This document shows positions 7,845 through 16,482 of a stretch of 64,000 nt of DNA, piece by piece. This stretch comes from an uncultured Collinsella sp. (lineage in GTDB: Bacteria; Actinomycetota; Coriobacteriia; Coriobacteriales; Coriobacteriaceae), in assembly GCA_902465015.1 (NCBI GenBank), contig CABQLK010000002.1:37664-101663 (forward strand). Reading direction: 5' to 3'. How positions within the stretch are numbered: position 1 is the stretch's first letter; the number at the start of each line of letters is the position of its first letter. Under the pieces are notes generated by a model, which was not told the origin of the DNA, made no database searches, and worked only from the letters and a program-made list of their open reading frames with translations. The translations under genes were made by a program, and so were the position numbers.

Positions 7845-8630
7845 TTATGCGGCGGAGGAGGCGTCGTCCTCGTCCAGGGCGGCGAAGAGCTTCTTGCCGT
7901 CGAGCAGGCGCGTGCTGACGTTTCTCATACGGGCGATCTCGACGGTGCGCAGCGTATCGTCGGTGCCTCGGGCGTCGTAGACCGTTCCCAGCAGATACGA
8001 GATGCCATCGCGCTGCCTGATGGCAAAGGGACGGAGTGTCATCCGTGCTGCTTCGGTTTCGCCGCGTGTCGTGACGCTCGAAATATCAAAACTCACCGTG
8101 GTTCCGTGGTCGATGGCCTGCTCGACGAGCTCGCACGTGTCGATGCGCTTGATGGGCGTGCGTGTTGCCTTGGTAGCCTTGCTGCCTGCGCTTGGAGCGG
8201 GTTCGGGTGTATCGAGGTAGCCGCGAACGTCGGCGCTCGCCATGGCAACTAAGTGCTGCGCCATGCTCTTGCGGATAGCGATAGGCGTGGAGCGGTTGCG
8301 CATGACCATACCGTGGAGCCGGATGATCTCTTCATCGGTGAGCGGGCGGGTAAGAAGTTTGTAGCCCACGCCGCGTTTGTATTCAATTTCGTATCCGGCA
8401 TGGCGAAGCGCGGAGATGGCGGTGTAGATGCTGCGCCGCGCCGCCGAGATGGGCATGCGGGCGGGGTCGTCGGGATGGGCGAGGCGCCGGATCAGCTCAT
8501 CGGAAAGCATGGCCTTGTCTTCGCCGGTGTTTTCGCTCAAGAGCTGCAGGATACGAACGGCGCGATAGGCTGCCATCGAGGCGGCGCCTCTCGTCGTGGT
8601 GTCGTAGGTTTCAACAGCGGCTTCGGTCAT
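7845..8630 (-). CDS. HTH/WYL-type transcriptional regulator
   Basis: The protein has 261 residues. The ATG at 8630 is preferred over the in-frame GTG at 8639 because AAAGGA is 10 nt from the ATG but only 2-3 nt from the GTG. Residues about 15-100 form a winged-helix part (AYRAVRILQLLSENTGEDKA, then SIYTAISALRHAGYEIEY and RGVGYKLL). The C-terminal part (about 150-245) resembles a WYL-like sensor region, with LRPFAIRQRDGISYLLG. A Gly/Pro/Ala/Lys linker separates the two. It is probably a DNA-binding regulator responding to a ligand or nucleic acid. It stands alone and its target is unknown. Confidence 0.8.
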   Translation of the reverse strand: MTEAAVETYDTTTRGAASMAAYRAVRILQLLSENTGEDKAMLSDELIRRLAHPDDPARMPISAARRSIYTAISALRHAGYEIEYKRGVGYKLLTRPLTDEEIIRLHGMVMRNRSTPIAIRKSMAQHLVAMASADVRGYLDTPEPAPSAGSKATKATRTPIKRIDTCELVEQAIDHGTTVSFDISSVTTRGETEAARMTLRPFAIRQRDGISYLLGTVYDARGTDDTLRTVEIARMRNVSTRLLDGKKLFAALDEDDASSAA

Positions 8631-8805
8631 GGTGCCCACGTCCTTTCCGTTTTGGGTGGCGACGGTATGGAGCCTAGGACATGGGGCTTTCCCAGGGGCG
8701 CAGGGCGCTCTGGGCGGTCGGTAGTCGTCGGCAAACGGCGGGTCGAGTTTTCAACAGTCCCGCTCAACTGACCAAAACCTTGCCAAAAGCTTGACGGATG
8801 CTGTT

Positions 8806-8842
8806 GAAAAAAGCGTCTCTCGACCGATGTCGAGAGACGCTT
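8806..8842 (-). terminator. Intrinsic terminator of asnS
   Basis: AAGCGTCTCTCGA (8811-8823) pairs perfectly with TCGAGAGACGCTT (8830-8842). On the minus strand a run of T follows (plus-strand AAAAAA at 8807-8812). It lies 46 nt after the asnS stop. Confidence 0.8.
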
Positions 8843-8888
8843 GTACGATGAGCGTTGGCGTGTGGCGACGCGAGCTAGTGTCCGACGA

Positions 8889-10292
8889 TTAGAAGTCGGC
8901 GTTGCCCACGGTGCGCGGGTGCGGCAGGACGTCGCGGATGTTGCCCACGCCGGTCAGATACATGACCAAGCGCTCGAAGCCCAGACCGTAGCCGGCGTGC
9001 TTGCAGGAACCGTAGCGGCGCAGGTCAAGGTAGTACTTGTACTGCTCGGGATTCATGCCCAGGTCCTTGATGCGGGCCTCGAGCAGATCCAGGCGCTCCT
9101 CGCGCTGGGAGCCGCCGATAATCTCGCCGATACCGGGAACCAGGCAGTCGGCGGCGGCGACGGTCTTGCCGTCCTCGTTCATGCGCATGTAGAACGCCTT
9201 GATCTCGGCCGGGTAGTCGGTCACGAAGGTCGGGCGCTTAAAGTGCTCCTCGGTCAGGAAGCGCTCGTGCTCGGTCTGCAGGTCGATGCCCCAGCTCACG
9301 GGGTAGTCGAACTTGTGACCGGTGGCGACTGCCTGCTCCAGGATCTCGACGGCCTCGGTATAGGTGACGCGGGCAAAGTCGGAGTTGGCGACATGGTCCA
9401 GGCGCTCGAGCAGACCCTTGTCCACAAACTTGTTGAGCATATTGAGCTCGTCGGGGCAGGTTGCCATGACGTCCTTGAGGACATACTTGAGCATGGCCTC
9501 GGCGTTATCCATGTAGTCGTTAAGATCGGCAAAGGCCATCTCGGGCTCGATCATCCAAAACTCGGCGGCGTGGCGCGTGGTGTTGGAGTTCTCGGCACGG
9601 AAGGTGGGGCCAAAGGTGTACACGTCGCCAAAGGCCATGGCAAAGTTCTCGGCATTGAGCTGGCCGGACACGGTGAGGCTTGCGTGCTTGCCAAAGAAGT
9701 CCTGGTTCCAGTCGACCTCGCCGGACTCGGTGAGGGGCGGATTTTTGGGGTCGAGCGTGGTCACGCGGAACATCTCGCCGGCGCCCTCGCAGTCACTCGT
9801 GGTGATGATGGGGGTGTTGACGTAGACAAATCCCTGCTCCTGGAAGAAGCGGTGGATAGCGGCAGCCGCGACAGAGCGGATGCGGAACACGGCGCGGAAC
9901 AGGTTGGTGCGCGGGCGCAGATGCTGCTGGGTGCGCAGGAACTCGACGGTTGCGCGCTTCTTCTGCAGCGGGTAATCCGGGGCGCTGACGCCCTCGACCT
10001 CGATGGAGGTGGCAGAAAGCTCGAAAGGCTGGGGCGCATCGGGGGTCAGCTTGACGGTGCCGGTGCAAATGAGTGCGGCCGAGACGTTTTGATGGGCGAT
10101 CTCGTCGTAGTTGTCGAGTGCCTCGCGGTTCATGACGACCTGCAGGTCGCGGAAGCAGCTGCCGTCGTTGAGCGTAACAAAGCCAAAGTTCTTCATGTCG
10201 CGGACGGACTTGACCCAGCCGGCGACGGTGACGGTCTGGCCGCCGAGCGACTCGGCATCGGCATAGAGCTGCGCGATTTTGGTGCGGTTCAC
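8889..10292 (-). CDS. asnS: Asparagine--tRNA ligase
   Basis: This 467-residue class IIb aminoacyl-tRNA synthetase charges tRNA-Asn. The start is the GTG at 10292, four bases after GGAGG, and gives [10 protein letters not shown] and the usual family length; the longer upstream reading frame is not needed. An OB-fold anticodon-binding domain occupies about 15-115 ([19 protein letters not shown]). The catalytic domain shows motif 2 ([20 protein letters not shown]) and motif 3 ([20 protein letters not shown]). [20 protein letters not shown] distinguishes AsnRS from AspRS. The gene is monocistronic, with its own terminator. Confidence 0.97.
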   Translation of the reverse strand: MNRTKIAQLYADAESLGGQTVTVAGWVKSVRDMKNFGFVTLNDGSCFRDLQVVMNREALDNYDEIAHQNVSAALICTGTVKLTPDAPQPFELSATSIEVEGVSAPDYPLQKKRATVEFLRTQQHLRPRTNLFRAVFRIRSVAAAAIHRFFQEQGFVYVNTPIITTSDCEGAGEMFRVTTLDPKNPPLTESGEVDWNQDFFGKHASLTVSGQLNAENFAMAFGDVYTFGPTFRAENSNTTRHAAEFWMIEPEMAFADLNDYMDNAEAMLKYVLKDVMATCPDELNMLNKFVDKGLLERLDHVANSDFARVTYTEAVEILEQAVATGHKFDYPVSWGIDLQTEHERFLTEEHFKRPTFVTDYPAEIKAFYMRMNEDGKTVAAADCLVPGIGEIIGGSQREERLDLLEARIKDLGMNPEQYKYYLDLRRYGSCKHAGYGLGFERLVMYLTGVGNIRDVLPHPRTVGNADF

Positions 10293-10402
10293 GTATCCTC
10301 CCATAACGGTTGAATGATAGTTATCCATACAGTTCGATATTCTAGCAGCTCGGCTCATTTGGGCTATACAGATAAGGCATTGGCGGGATGGTTTTTCAAA
10401 CG

Positions 10403-10436
10403 AAAAGCGCCCGCGGCCAAATGGTCGCGGGCGCTT
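10403..10436 (-). terminator. Intrinsic terminator after the EIIA gene
   Basis: AAGCGCCCGCG (10405-10415) pairs with CGCGGGCGCTT (10426-10436). The plus-strand A-run at 10403-10406 gives the T-run on the minus strand. It lies 37 nt after the stop. Confidence 0.75.
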
Positions 10437-10473
10437 GGCGTGGTGCCTTTTGGCTGTGTGGCGCGGGACTTGG

Positions 10474-11037
10474 CTACTTGGTCTTGGCCACCAGCAGCGG
10501 GTCGCCCAGCTTGACGAGCGGGTTGCCGCCGATAAGCGTTCCGGACTCGCCGACATGGTCGATGCTCTTAAGACGGTCGAGCTCGGAGACGATGACGGTC
10601 ACGATGTCCTCGTGACCAGCGGCCTTAATGGCCTCGCGGTCGAAGCTGATGAGCGGCTGGCCTGCCTTGACCACATCGCCCATCTCGACAAAGCGGGCAA
10701 AACCCTTGCCGTTCATTTCCACGGTACCCAGGCCAACATGAATGAACACGCGAAGACCGTCTTCGGTGATCATGCCAATGGAGTGGTTGGTGACAGTGGT
10801 GGCGCCGATGCGGCCGTTGGCGGGCGCATAGATGGTGCCGGTAATGGGCTCGATGCCATAGCCCTGGCCAAGCATGCCCGAGGCGATCGTCTCGTCGGGA
10901 ACCTCGTCCAGGTTGACGAGCACGCCGTTGACGGGGGCGTAGATGACGCCTTCGCGGGTAGCGAAGCTTGCTGCGGGCGGAACGGACGCCTCGCCGGTCG
11001 AGGTGAAGGTGGACTTAAGCGAATCGAGCAGACCCAT
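10474..11037 (-). CDS. crr: PTS glucose-type EIIA component
   Basis: The protein has 187 residues from the ATG at 11037, with a GGAGG ribosome-binding site 6 nt upstream. The fold is that of EIIA-Glc. The active-site His in [13 protein letters not shown] is His100 and its partner His in NHSIGM is His85. The barrel segment starts [19 protein letters not shown]. It takes phosphate from HPr and passes it to an EIIB domain. No EIIB or EIIC lies next to it; the only EIIC in the window is at 47490-48704. A LacI/CcpA-like palindrome lies in its upstream region. Confidence 0.92.
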   Translation of the reverse strand: MGLLDSLKSTFTSTGEASVPPAASFATREGVIYAPVNGVLVNLDEVPDETIASGMLGQGYGIEPITGTIYAPANGRIGATTVTNHSIGMITEDGLRVFIHVGLGTVEMNGKGFARFVEMGDVVKAGQPLISFDREAIKAAGHEDIVTVIVSELDRLKSIDHVGESGTLIGGNPLVKLGDPLLVAKTK

Positions 11038-11083
11038 AGTTGCCTCCAACTTAAATAGGCGCATATCGCGCGTTTGGTTTGCC

Positions 11084-11095
11084 GGAAACGTTTCA
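11084..11095. promoter_or_regulatory. LacI/CcpA-type operator-like palindrome upstream of crr
   Basis: GAAACGTTTC (11085-11094) is a perfect dyad with the central CG typical of LacI-family and cre sites. It lies about 47 nt upstream of the crr start, in the divergent region with the alpha/beta hydrolase gene. Binding is inferred. Confidence 0.45.
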
Positions 11096-11280
11096 CATGT
11101 GTTTCGCGGCTTGGTCAACGCCCCTATTCTACGCTGCTCAACGATACCTCTGAACTGGGATTATGTGATATATCAGTTGAAGGGAAACTTATTGCCGGAG
11201 TGTTTCTGCGCCACGGGTTCAAGTGGGGTACGCTTGAAGGCGAAAAACAAGGGCGCATAATTTGCGCGAAGGGAGCACAT

Positions 11281-12180
11281 ATGATTGTCGAGAACCATGC
11301 GCTGTGGGGCGAGGAGCCGACCGAGGATTATCCGGCGACGTTTACGTATTTGGGTGCCGAGCCGTTGCCCGATAAACCGAATGGCCGCCGCCCCGCGGTG
11401 ATTATCTGTGGCGGAGGCGGGTTTACACATATCGCTCCGCACGAGCAGGACCCGGTGGCGTTTGCATTTTTGGATCACGGTTACCAGGCCTTTGTGCTCA
11501 ACTATGTCACGAGCTCTACGGGTGACGTGAGCTTTCCGCACCCCCAGGCAGATCTTGCCAAGATGGTCGCCACGGTGCGCGCCAACGCCGACGAGTGGCA
11601 TGTCGATCCTAAGCGCGTGTGCGTCGTGGGATTCTCGGCGGGCGGCATGATCTGTGCCTCGCTGGCAACGCAGTGGAAGACCGGCCCCTTCGCGGCACTT
11701 GCCGGGGCACGTCCGGACGACATTCGTCCCGATGCCGTGGTGCTGGGCTATCCGCTGCTCGACTTTGCCTATGTGCGCGACATGCAGACGCGCGATCCGC
11801 GCATTGACTTGCGCGTGCCCAAGACGGGCGGCAAGACGGGGCGCGATTTGCTCAACGACTACCTGTCGATGGTGACGGGTGGCGAGGCAACTGACGAGCA
11901 TTTGGCCGATATCTGCCCCACCACGCATGTTTCGCGTCAGATGCCGCCGACCTTTGTGTGGGGCGTGTCCGACGACAAAACGGCGCCGATCGCGCAGGTC
12001 TATCCGTTTGCGCAGCGCATGGCCGAGGAGGGCGTTGCATGCGAGATGCACGTCTTCGACCAGGGTGGTCACGGCCTTTCGCTCGGCAACGCCAACACCG
12101 CGGTCGACAACGAGGACAAGCAGGTGGCGGTCCGCCCCTGGATTCGCCTAGCCTTCCGCTTTCTCGAGCGCCATCTGTAA
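11281..12180 (+). CDS. Alpha/beta hydrolase (BD-FAE / esterase-lipase type)
   Basis: The protein has 299 residues from the ATG at 11281, with GGGAG 7 nt upstream. No signal peptide is seen, so it should be cytoplasmic. The oxyanion-type motif is ICGGGGFTH, the nucleophile elbow is GFSAGG, a DDKTAP segment probably supplies the acid, and the catalytic His is in DQGGHGLSL. These features fit the acetylesterase/xylanase-associated alpha/beta hydrolases (BD-FAE, DLH-like), which deacylate sugar esters or similar small esters. The substrate is not known. It is divergent from crr. Confidence 0.85.
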   Translation: MIVENHALWGEEPTEDYPATFTYLGAEPLPDKPNGRRPAVIICGGGGFTHIAPHEQDPVAFAFLDHGYQAFVLNYVTSSTGDVSFPHPQADLAKMVATVRANADEWHVDPKRVCVVGFSAGGMICASLATQWKTGPFAALAGARPDDIRPDAVVLGYPLLDFAYVRDMQTRDPRIDLRVPKTGGKTGRDLLNDYLSMVTGGEATDEHLADICPTTHVSRQMPPTFVWGVSDDKTAPIAQVYPFAQRMAEEGVACEMHVFDQGGHGLSLGNANTAVDNEDKQVAVRPWIRLAFRFLERHL

Positions 12181-12209
12181 GAGGACGGGCATCCCAGCCC
12201 TTCAATAAC

Positions 12210-12272
12210 TTGCGGTGAAATAGCTCCGATCTGGGGCATCAACCAGCCCATCCAGGAACTATTCCACCGCAA
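12210..12272. repeat. Hairpin repeat of the TTGCGGTGGAATAGTTCC family (copy 1), terminator of the hydrolase gene
   Basis: TTGCGGTGAAATAGCTCC (12210-12227) pairs with GGAACTATTCCACCGCAA (12255-12272), with two changes that leave G-U or A-C pairs. CTTTGTTTTTG follows, so it probably ends hydrolase transcription. A perfect version lies at 16345-16411. Confidence 0.65.
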
Positions 12273-12326
12273 CTTTGTTTTTGATGTCCCGTCCGGAAAC
12301 TGCGCCCCAGTTTTGCCTTTCAAGGT

Positions 12327-12487
12327 GGGACGCAGTTTCCCATAGGGCCTCGACTGGGAAAGCGCGTCCCGTTTCGAGCGGGGATTCCGGGATGCATTTT
12401 CCGTAAGAGGCCTGTTTGGGAAACCATATCCCGTTTCGAGCCGGAATTCTGGGATGTAGTTTCCCCGAGAGGCCTCATCGGGAAACT
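12327..12487. repeat. Tandem 62-nt hairpin repeat, about 2.6 units, upstream of feoAB
   Basis: Units begin at 12327, 12389 and 12451, each with GGGAYGYA-TTTCC, then AGGCCT or a variant, then GGGAAA. The first two units continue with TCCCGTTTCGAGC and GG-ATTC; the third is cut short after GGGAAACTA. Within a unit GGGACGC-GTTTCCC can pair with GGGAAAGCGCGTCCC, and the second unit keeps the pairing with different bases. With the hairpin at 12210 it fills most of the 472-nt gap between the hydrolase gene and feoAB; 12488-12652 shows no clear structure apart from the feoAB ribosome-binding site. Confidence 0.65.
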
Positions 12488-12652
12488 ATGGCCCTGAACT
12501 CTCCTGCCTGTCCCCATTGCGCCAATTTGCTGATTGAACATCGTTGTGTGTTCGCGCTATCATGCATGGTTAAATTGGTTAGCCGTGGCAAACGGTTAGC
12601 CAAGGTGAACATAAATGCAACGCCCTGTGGGCGCCGGGGGAGGAACACGGAC

Positions 12653-15013
12653 GTGAAGCTCGATACGCTCGAGATTGGAAAGGACGCCGTTGTCGCATCG
12701 GTGGCATCGGACGACCAGGCACTCCGACAGCATATTTTGGACATGGGCCTAACGCCGGGCACCGAAGTCACCATGATGAAGTACGCCCCCATGGGCGACC
12801 CGCTCGAGATTCGCCTGCGTGGCTACGAGTTGACGCTGCGCAAGGATGATGCCGCACGCATTGAGCTCGTGGATGTGCACGACACCGATACCGGTCCGCG
12901 CGCCAACGCCGCAATCGGAACGACGGAGCATCCGGCACTCGGCGAGGGGATGTATTCGCCCCGTGCGGCAAAAACGGCCGTGCCCGAGGGCGCACCGCTG
13001 CATTTTGCCCTCGCCGGCAACCAAAACTGCGGTAAGACCACGCTGTTCAACCAGCTTACGGGCTCCAACCAGCACGTCGGTAACTTTCCTGGCGTGACGG
13101 TCGACCGCAAGGACGGCACCATCCGTAACCATCCCGAGGCAAGCGTTACCGATCTGCCCGGCATTTACTCCCTGTCGCCGTACACGGGCGAAGAGATCGT
13201 CAGCCGCCAATTCATCTTGGACGAAAACCCCGACGCCATCATCGACATCATCGACGCCACCAACATCGAACGTAACCTGTACCTGACGCTGCAGCTTATG
13301 GAGCTCGACCGCCCCATGGTCATCGCGCTCAACATGATGGACGAGGTGACGGCCAACGGCGGCGCCGTGGACGTCAATCTGCTCGAGAGCCTGTTGGGCG
13401 TGCCTGTTGTTCCCATTAGCGCTGCCCGCAACGAGGGTATCGGCGAGCTGGTGGATCATGCCTTGCACGTGGCGCGGTTCCGCGAGCGCCCCGGTCGCCT
13501 GGACTTCTGTGCGCCCGATGGATCGGACGGCGGCGCACTGCATCGCTGCATCCACGGCATTGCCAACCTGATCGAGGACCATGCCGTGACGGCGCACATC
13601 CCGGTGCGCTTTGCGGCGACCAAGCTGGTTGAGGGCGACGAGCTGGTGACCGAGGCGCTTCACCTGGATCGCAACGAGCTCGACGCTATCGAGCACATCA
13701 TTACCCAGATGGAGGGCGAGGCCGGCACCGACCGCCTGTCCGCGCTGGCCGATATGCGCTTTAGCTTTATCGGCGACGTGTGCGGGCGCTGCGTCGTCAA
13801 ACCGCACGAAAGCCGCGAGCACGTGCGCTCCGTCAAGATCGACCGCATCCTGACGGGTCGCTACACGGCCATTCCGGCGTTCCTGGTGATCATGGGCCTC
13901 GTCTTTTGGCTGACGTTTGGCGTGATCGGCGCGGCGTTGCAGGGACTCATGGAGGACGGTATCGCTGCTATCATCGCCTCGGCCGATGCGGGCCTCAAGG
14001 CGTTCGGCACCAACGACGTGGTGCGCTCGCTGGCTGTCGACGGCGTGCTTACGGGCGTGGGCAGTGTGCTGACCTTCCTGCCGATTATCGTCGTGCTCTT
14101 CTTGTTCCTCTCCATTCTGGAAGACTCGGGCTACATGGCGCGCGTCGCCTTTGTCATGGATAAGGTGCTGCGTCGTTTTGGCCTGTCGGGCCGCAGCTTT
14201 GTGCCCATGCTCGTCGGTTTTGGCTGCACCGTGCCGGCTATCATGTCGACCCGTACGCTCCCATCCGAGCACGACCGCAAGATGACGGTCATGCTCACGC
14301 CGTTTATGAGCTGCTCAGCCAAGTTGCCGGTTTACGGCTTGCTGTGCGGGGCGTTTTTCCCACAGGCAACGGTTCCCGCCATGGTCTCGCTCTATCTGAT
14401 CGGTATCGTGGTCGGCTGCATCGCGGCTTTGGTGCTCAACCGCACGGCATTTAAGGGCGACCCGGTGCCGTTTATCATGGAGCTTCCCAATTACCGCCTG
14501 CCGAGCGTCAAGACGACGGTGATGCTGGCATGGGATAAGGCCAAGGACTTCATCACCAAGGCCTTTACCATTATCTTTGCCGCTACGGTGGTCATCTGGT
14601 TCCTGCAGACGTTCGATATCCGCTTTAACGTGGTCGCCGACCAGTCGCAGAGTCTGCTTGCCGGCCTGGGTAGCATCATCGCCCCGCTGCTGGCGCCGCT
14701 TGGGTTTGGCGACTGGCGTGCATCCACGGCGCTCGTCACCGGACTTATTGCCAAGGAGAGTGTCATCTCGACCCTCACGGTGCTTTTGGGCGCGACCTCG
14801 CCCGCGGCACTGTCGACCATGTTCTCTCCGTTTACTGCCTATGTGTTCCTGGTCTTTACGCTGCTGTACCCGCCCTGTGTGGCAGCCATCGGCGCCGTCA
14901 AGAGCGAGCTGGGCGCGCGCTACGCCGTTGCCGTGTTCGCGTTTCAAGTGACGGTCGCCTGGATCGTGGCGTTTGTCGTGCATTCGGCGGGCATATTGCT
15001 GGGGCTGGCTTAG
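12653..15013 (+). CDS. feoB: Fused FeoA-FeoB ferrous iron transporter
   Basis: The protein has 786 residues. The GTG at 12653 is chosen because GGAGG lies 9 nt upstream and the FeoA-like domain begins right after it; the frame is open further upstream but runs through repeat sequence. Residues 1-85 form a FeoA/SH3-like domain (LRQHILDMGLTPGTEVTM). After a linker comes the FeoB G-domain with G1 GNQNCGKTTLFN (about 121), G3 DLPGIYSLSPY and G4 ALNMMDE. The membrane part begins near 405 with the duplicated Gate motifs (GFGCTVPAIMSTRTL; TPFMSCSAKLPVYGLL). It imports Fe(II), driven or gated by GTP hydrolysis. FeoA and FeoB are usually separate genes; the fusion is a known minority arrangement. Confidence 0.95.
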   Translation: MKLDTLEIGKDAVVASVASDDQALRQHILDMGLTPGTEVTMMKYAPMGDPLEIRLRGYELTLRKDDAARIELVDVHDTDTGPRANAAIGTTEHPALGEGMYSPRAAKTAVPEGAPLHFALAGNQNCGKTTLFNQLTGSNQHVGNFPGVTVDRKDGTIRNHPEASVTDLPGIYSLSPYTGEEIVSRQFILDENPDAIIDIIDATNIERNLYLTLQLMELDRPMVIALNMMDEVTANGGAVDVNLLESLLGVPVVPISAARNEGIGELVDHALHVARFRERPGRLDFCAPDGSDGGALHRCIHGIANLIEDHAVTAHIPVRFAATKLVEGDELVTEALHLDRNELDAIEHIITQMEGEAGTDRLSALADMRFSFIGDVCGRCVVKPHESREHVRSVKIDRILTGRYTAIPAFLVIMGLVFWLTFGVIGAALQGLMEDGIAAIIASADAGLKAFGTNDVVRSLAVDGVLTGVGSVLTFLPIIVVLFLFLSILEDSGYMARVAFVMDKVLRRFGLSGRSFVPMLVGFGCTVPAIMSTRTLPSEHDRKMTVMLTPFMSCSAKLPVYGLLCGAFFPQATVPAMVSLYLIGIVVGCIAALVLNRTAFKGDPVPFIMELPNYRLPSVKTTVMLAWDKAKDFITKAFTIIFAATVVIWFLQTFDIRFNVVADQSQSLLAGLGSIIAPLLAPLGFGDWRASTALVTGLIAKESVISTLTVLLGATSPAALSTMFSPFTAYVFLVFTLLYPPCVAAIGAVKSELGARYAVAVFAFQVTVAWIVAFVVHSAGILLGLA

Positions 15014-15132
15014 TTATTTATTGACGGCGCAACCTTTGTGTATCGAATTGTTTTCGGCCCTGCATCTGTTGCTGACGGATGCGGGGCCGTTGCTATATAA
15101 TCGCCTCCACTCAAAATGATTGGAGACGTTAT

Positions 15133-16329
15133 ATGAGTCAGGCAAGGCAAGACGGCATCACGCTCAGGCAGTGGCTCCCGCTCGTCGGGCTCACCTGCTG
15201 TGCGTTCGTGTTCAACACGTCGGAGTTTATGCCCATCGGCCTTTTGACTGATATCGCCGCGTCGTTCTCGCTCACCGAGGCCCAGGCGGGCATCATGATC
15301 TCGGTCTACGCCTGGGGCGTCATGCTGCTGTCGCTGCCGCTTATGGTGTTCGCTTCGCGTTTCGAGTTTAAGCGGATGCTGCTGGGCGTGCTGGCCGTGT
15401 TCTCGCTCGGTCAGTTCCTGTCCGCTGTGGCGCCGACCTATCCCATCCTGGTCTGCGCGCGCCTGGTGGTCGCTTGCGCACATGCCGTGTTCTGGTCAGT
15501 CGCCTCGATTATGGCGTCGCGCCTGGTTGACACACGTCACGGGGCGCTCGCCATCAGCATGATCGCTACGGGCTCGTCCATCGCGCAGATCTTTGGCCTG
15601 CCTATCGGTCGCGCCATTGGCTTGGCCGTGGGCTGGCGCATGACGTTTGCCGTGGTCGGGGGCCTCTCAGCCATCGCGGCCGTCTACCAGGCAGCGGTGT
15701 TCCCGGCCATGCAGGCGGGTGAGCGCTTTACCGTCAAACAGCTGCCCGAGTTGCTCAAGAACCCGCTCCTCATCGCGCTCTACGCAGTCACGGTCTTCAT
15801 GGCGACCGGCTATTACGCAAGCTACAGCTATATCGAGCCCTTCCTGGCGCAGGTCGCGCACGTCGATGCGGGCGCCATTACCATGACGCTGACGGCGTTT
15901 GGCTGCTCTGGTTTGCTCGGAAGCTGGCTGTTTGGCCGCCTGTTCGATGGGCATCGCTTCCCGTTCTTGGCTATCACGCTCTCCGGCGTGCCGGTGGCCC
16001 TGCTGCTCATGGGGCCGGCCGCATCGTCGCTCGTGACAGTGCTTGCCGTCTGCGCACTGTGGGGTTGCTGCGCCACGGCCTTTAACGTGGCGTTTCAGGC
16101 CGAGCTCATCAAGCACACGCCGGCAGATTCGTCGGCCGTCGCCATGTCGATCTTCTCGGGCCTGTTCAACCTCGGTATCGGCACGGGTACCGCGATCGGC
16201 GGAGCCGTGGTTTCGGGCCCCGGTATCGCCTGGATCGGCTGCGCGGGCGGTGCGATCGCTGCCGTGGGCGTCATCCTTGCCATCACGGTGATGTTCCCAG
16301 CCATCCGTCGCGCCAAGCCCGTCGCCTAA
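15133..16329 (+). CDS. MFS transporter, DHA1 family (SotB/sugar-efflux-like)
   Basis: The protein has 398 residues from the ATG at 15133, with GGAG 7 nt upstream. Twelve hydrophobic segments can be placed. The first helix ends NTSEFMPIGLLTDIA, which is characteristic of SotB/YdeA-type exporters; the loop 2-3 motif is degenerate (ASRFEFKR), and helix 5 has GSSIAQIFGLPIGRAIG. It is likely a proton-coupled exporter of sugars, arabinose-like compounds or drugs; the substrate is inferred from family only. It is preceded by a short gap after feoAB and followed by a strong hairpin. Confidence 0.88.
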   Translation: MSQARQDGITLRQWLPLVGLTCCAFVFNTSEFMPIGLLTDIAASFSLTEAQAGIMISVYAWGVMLLSLPLMVFASRFEFKRMLLGVLAVFSLGQFLSAVAPTYPILVCARLVVACAHAVFWSVASIMASRLVDTRHGALAISMIATGSSIAQIFGLPIGRAIGLAVGWRMTFAVVGGLSAIAAVYQAAVFPAMQAGERFTVKQLPELLKNPLLIALYAVTVFMATGYYASYSYIEPFLAQVAHVDAGAITMTLTAFGCSGLLGSWLFGRLFDGHRFPFLAITLSGVPVALLLMGPAASSLVTVLAVCALWGCCATAFNVAFQAELIKHTPADSSAVAMSIFSGLFNLGIGTGTAIGGAVVSGPGIAWIGCAGGAIAAVGVILAITVMFPAIRRAKPVA

Positions 16330-16344
16330 TCACGTTTCCTCATC

Positions 16345-16411
16345 AGTTGCGGTGGAATAGTTCCTGTTTAAGGCCTCTGAAGGCCCAAGCAGGAACTATT
16401 CCACCGCAACT
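16345..16411. repeat. Hairpin repeat of the TTGCGGTGGAATAGTTCC family (copy 2)
   Basis: The arms at 16345-16366 and 16390-16411 are perfect 22-nt reverse complements, with a 23-nt loop containing AAGGCCT and AGGCCC. It follows the MFS stop codon and probably acts as a terminator. It is the same family as 12210-12272. Confidence 0.75.
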
Positions 16412-16482
16412 TATTTTGGGGAAGAGGATACAAGCCGGGCATACAATGGATGTCGTTGTGTTGAGCTTACCGGGAGGTTGCT

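Noticed and set aside
8640..8888. Possible small gene between the WYL regulator and asnS
   Set aside because: Only the asnS terminator and a weak inverted repeat (TTTTCAACAG with CTGTTGAAAA) are visible; no supported frame.
10293..10556. Extended N-terminus for asnS
   Set aside because: It would add residues of Ser/Arg/Pro-rich sequence that overlap the EIIA terminator; the GTG at 10292 gives the family length and has GGAGG upstream.
12749..14272. A 507-residue minus-strand frame opposite feoAB
   Set aside because: It lies across the FeoB G-domain and membrane gates; His/Arg/Gln-rich and without recognisable features.
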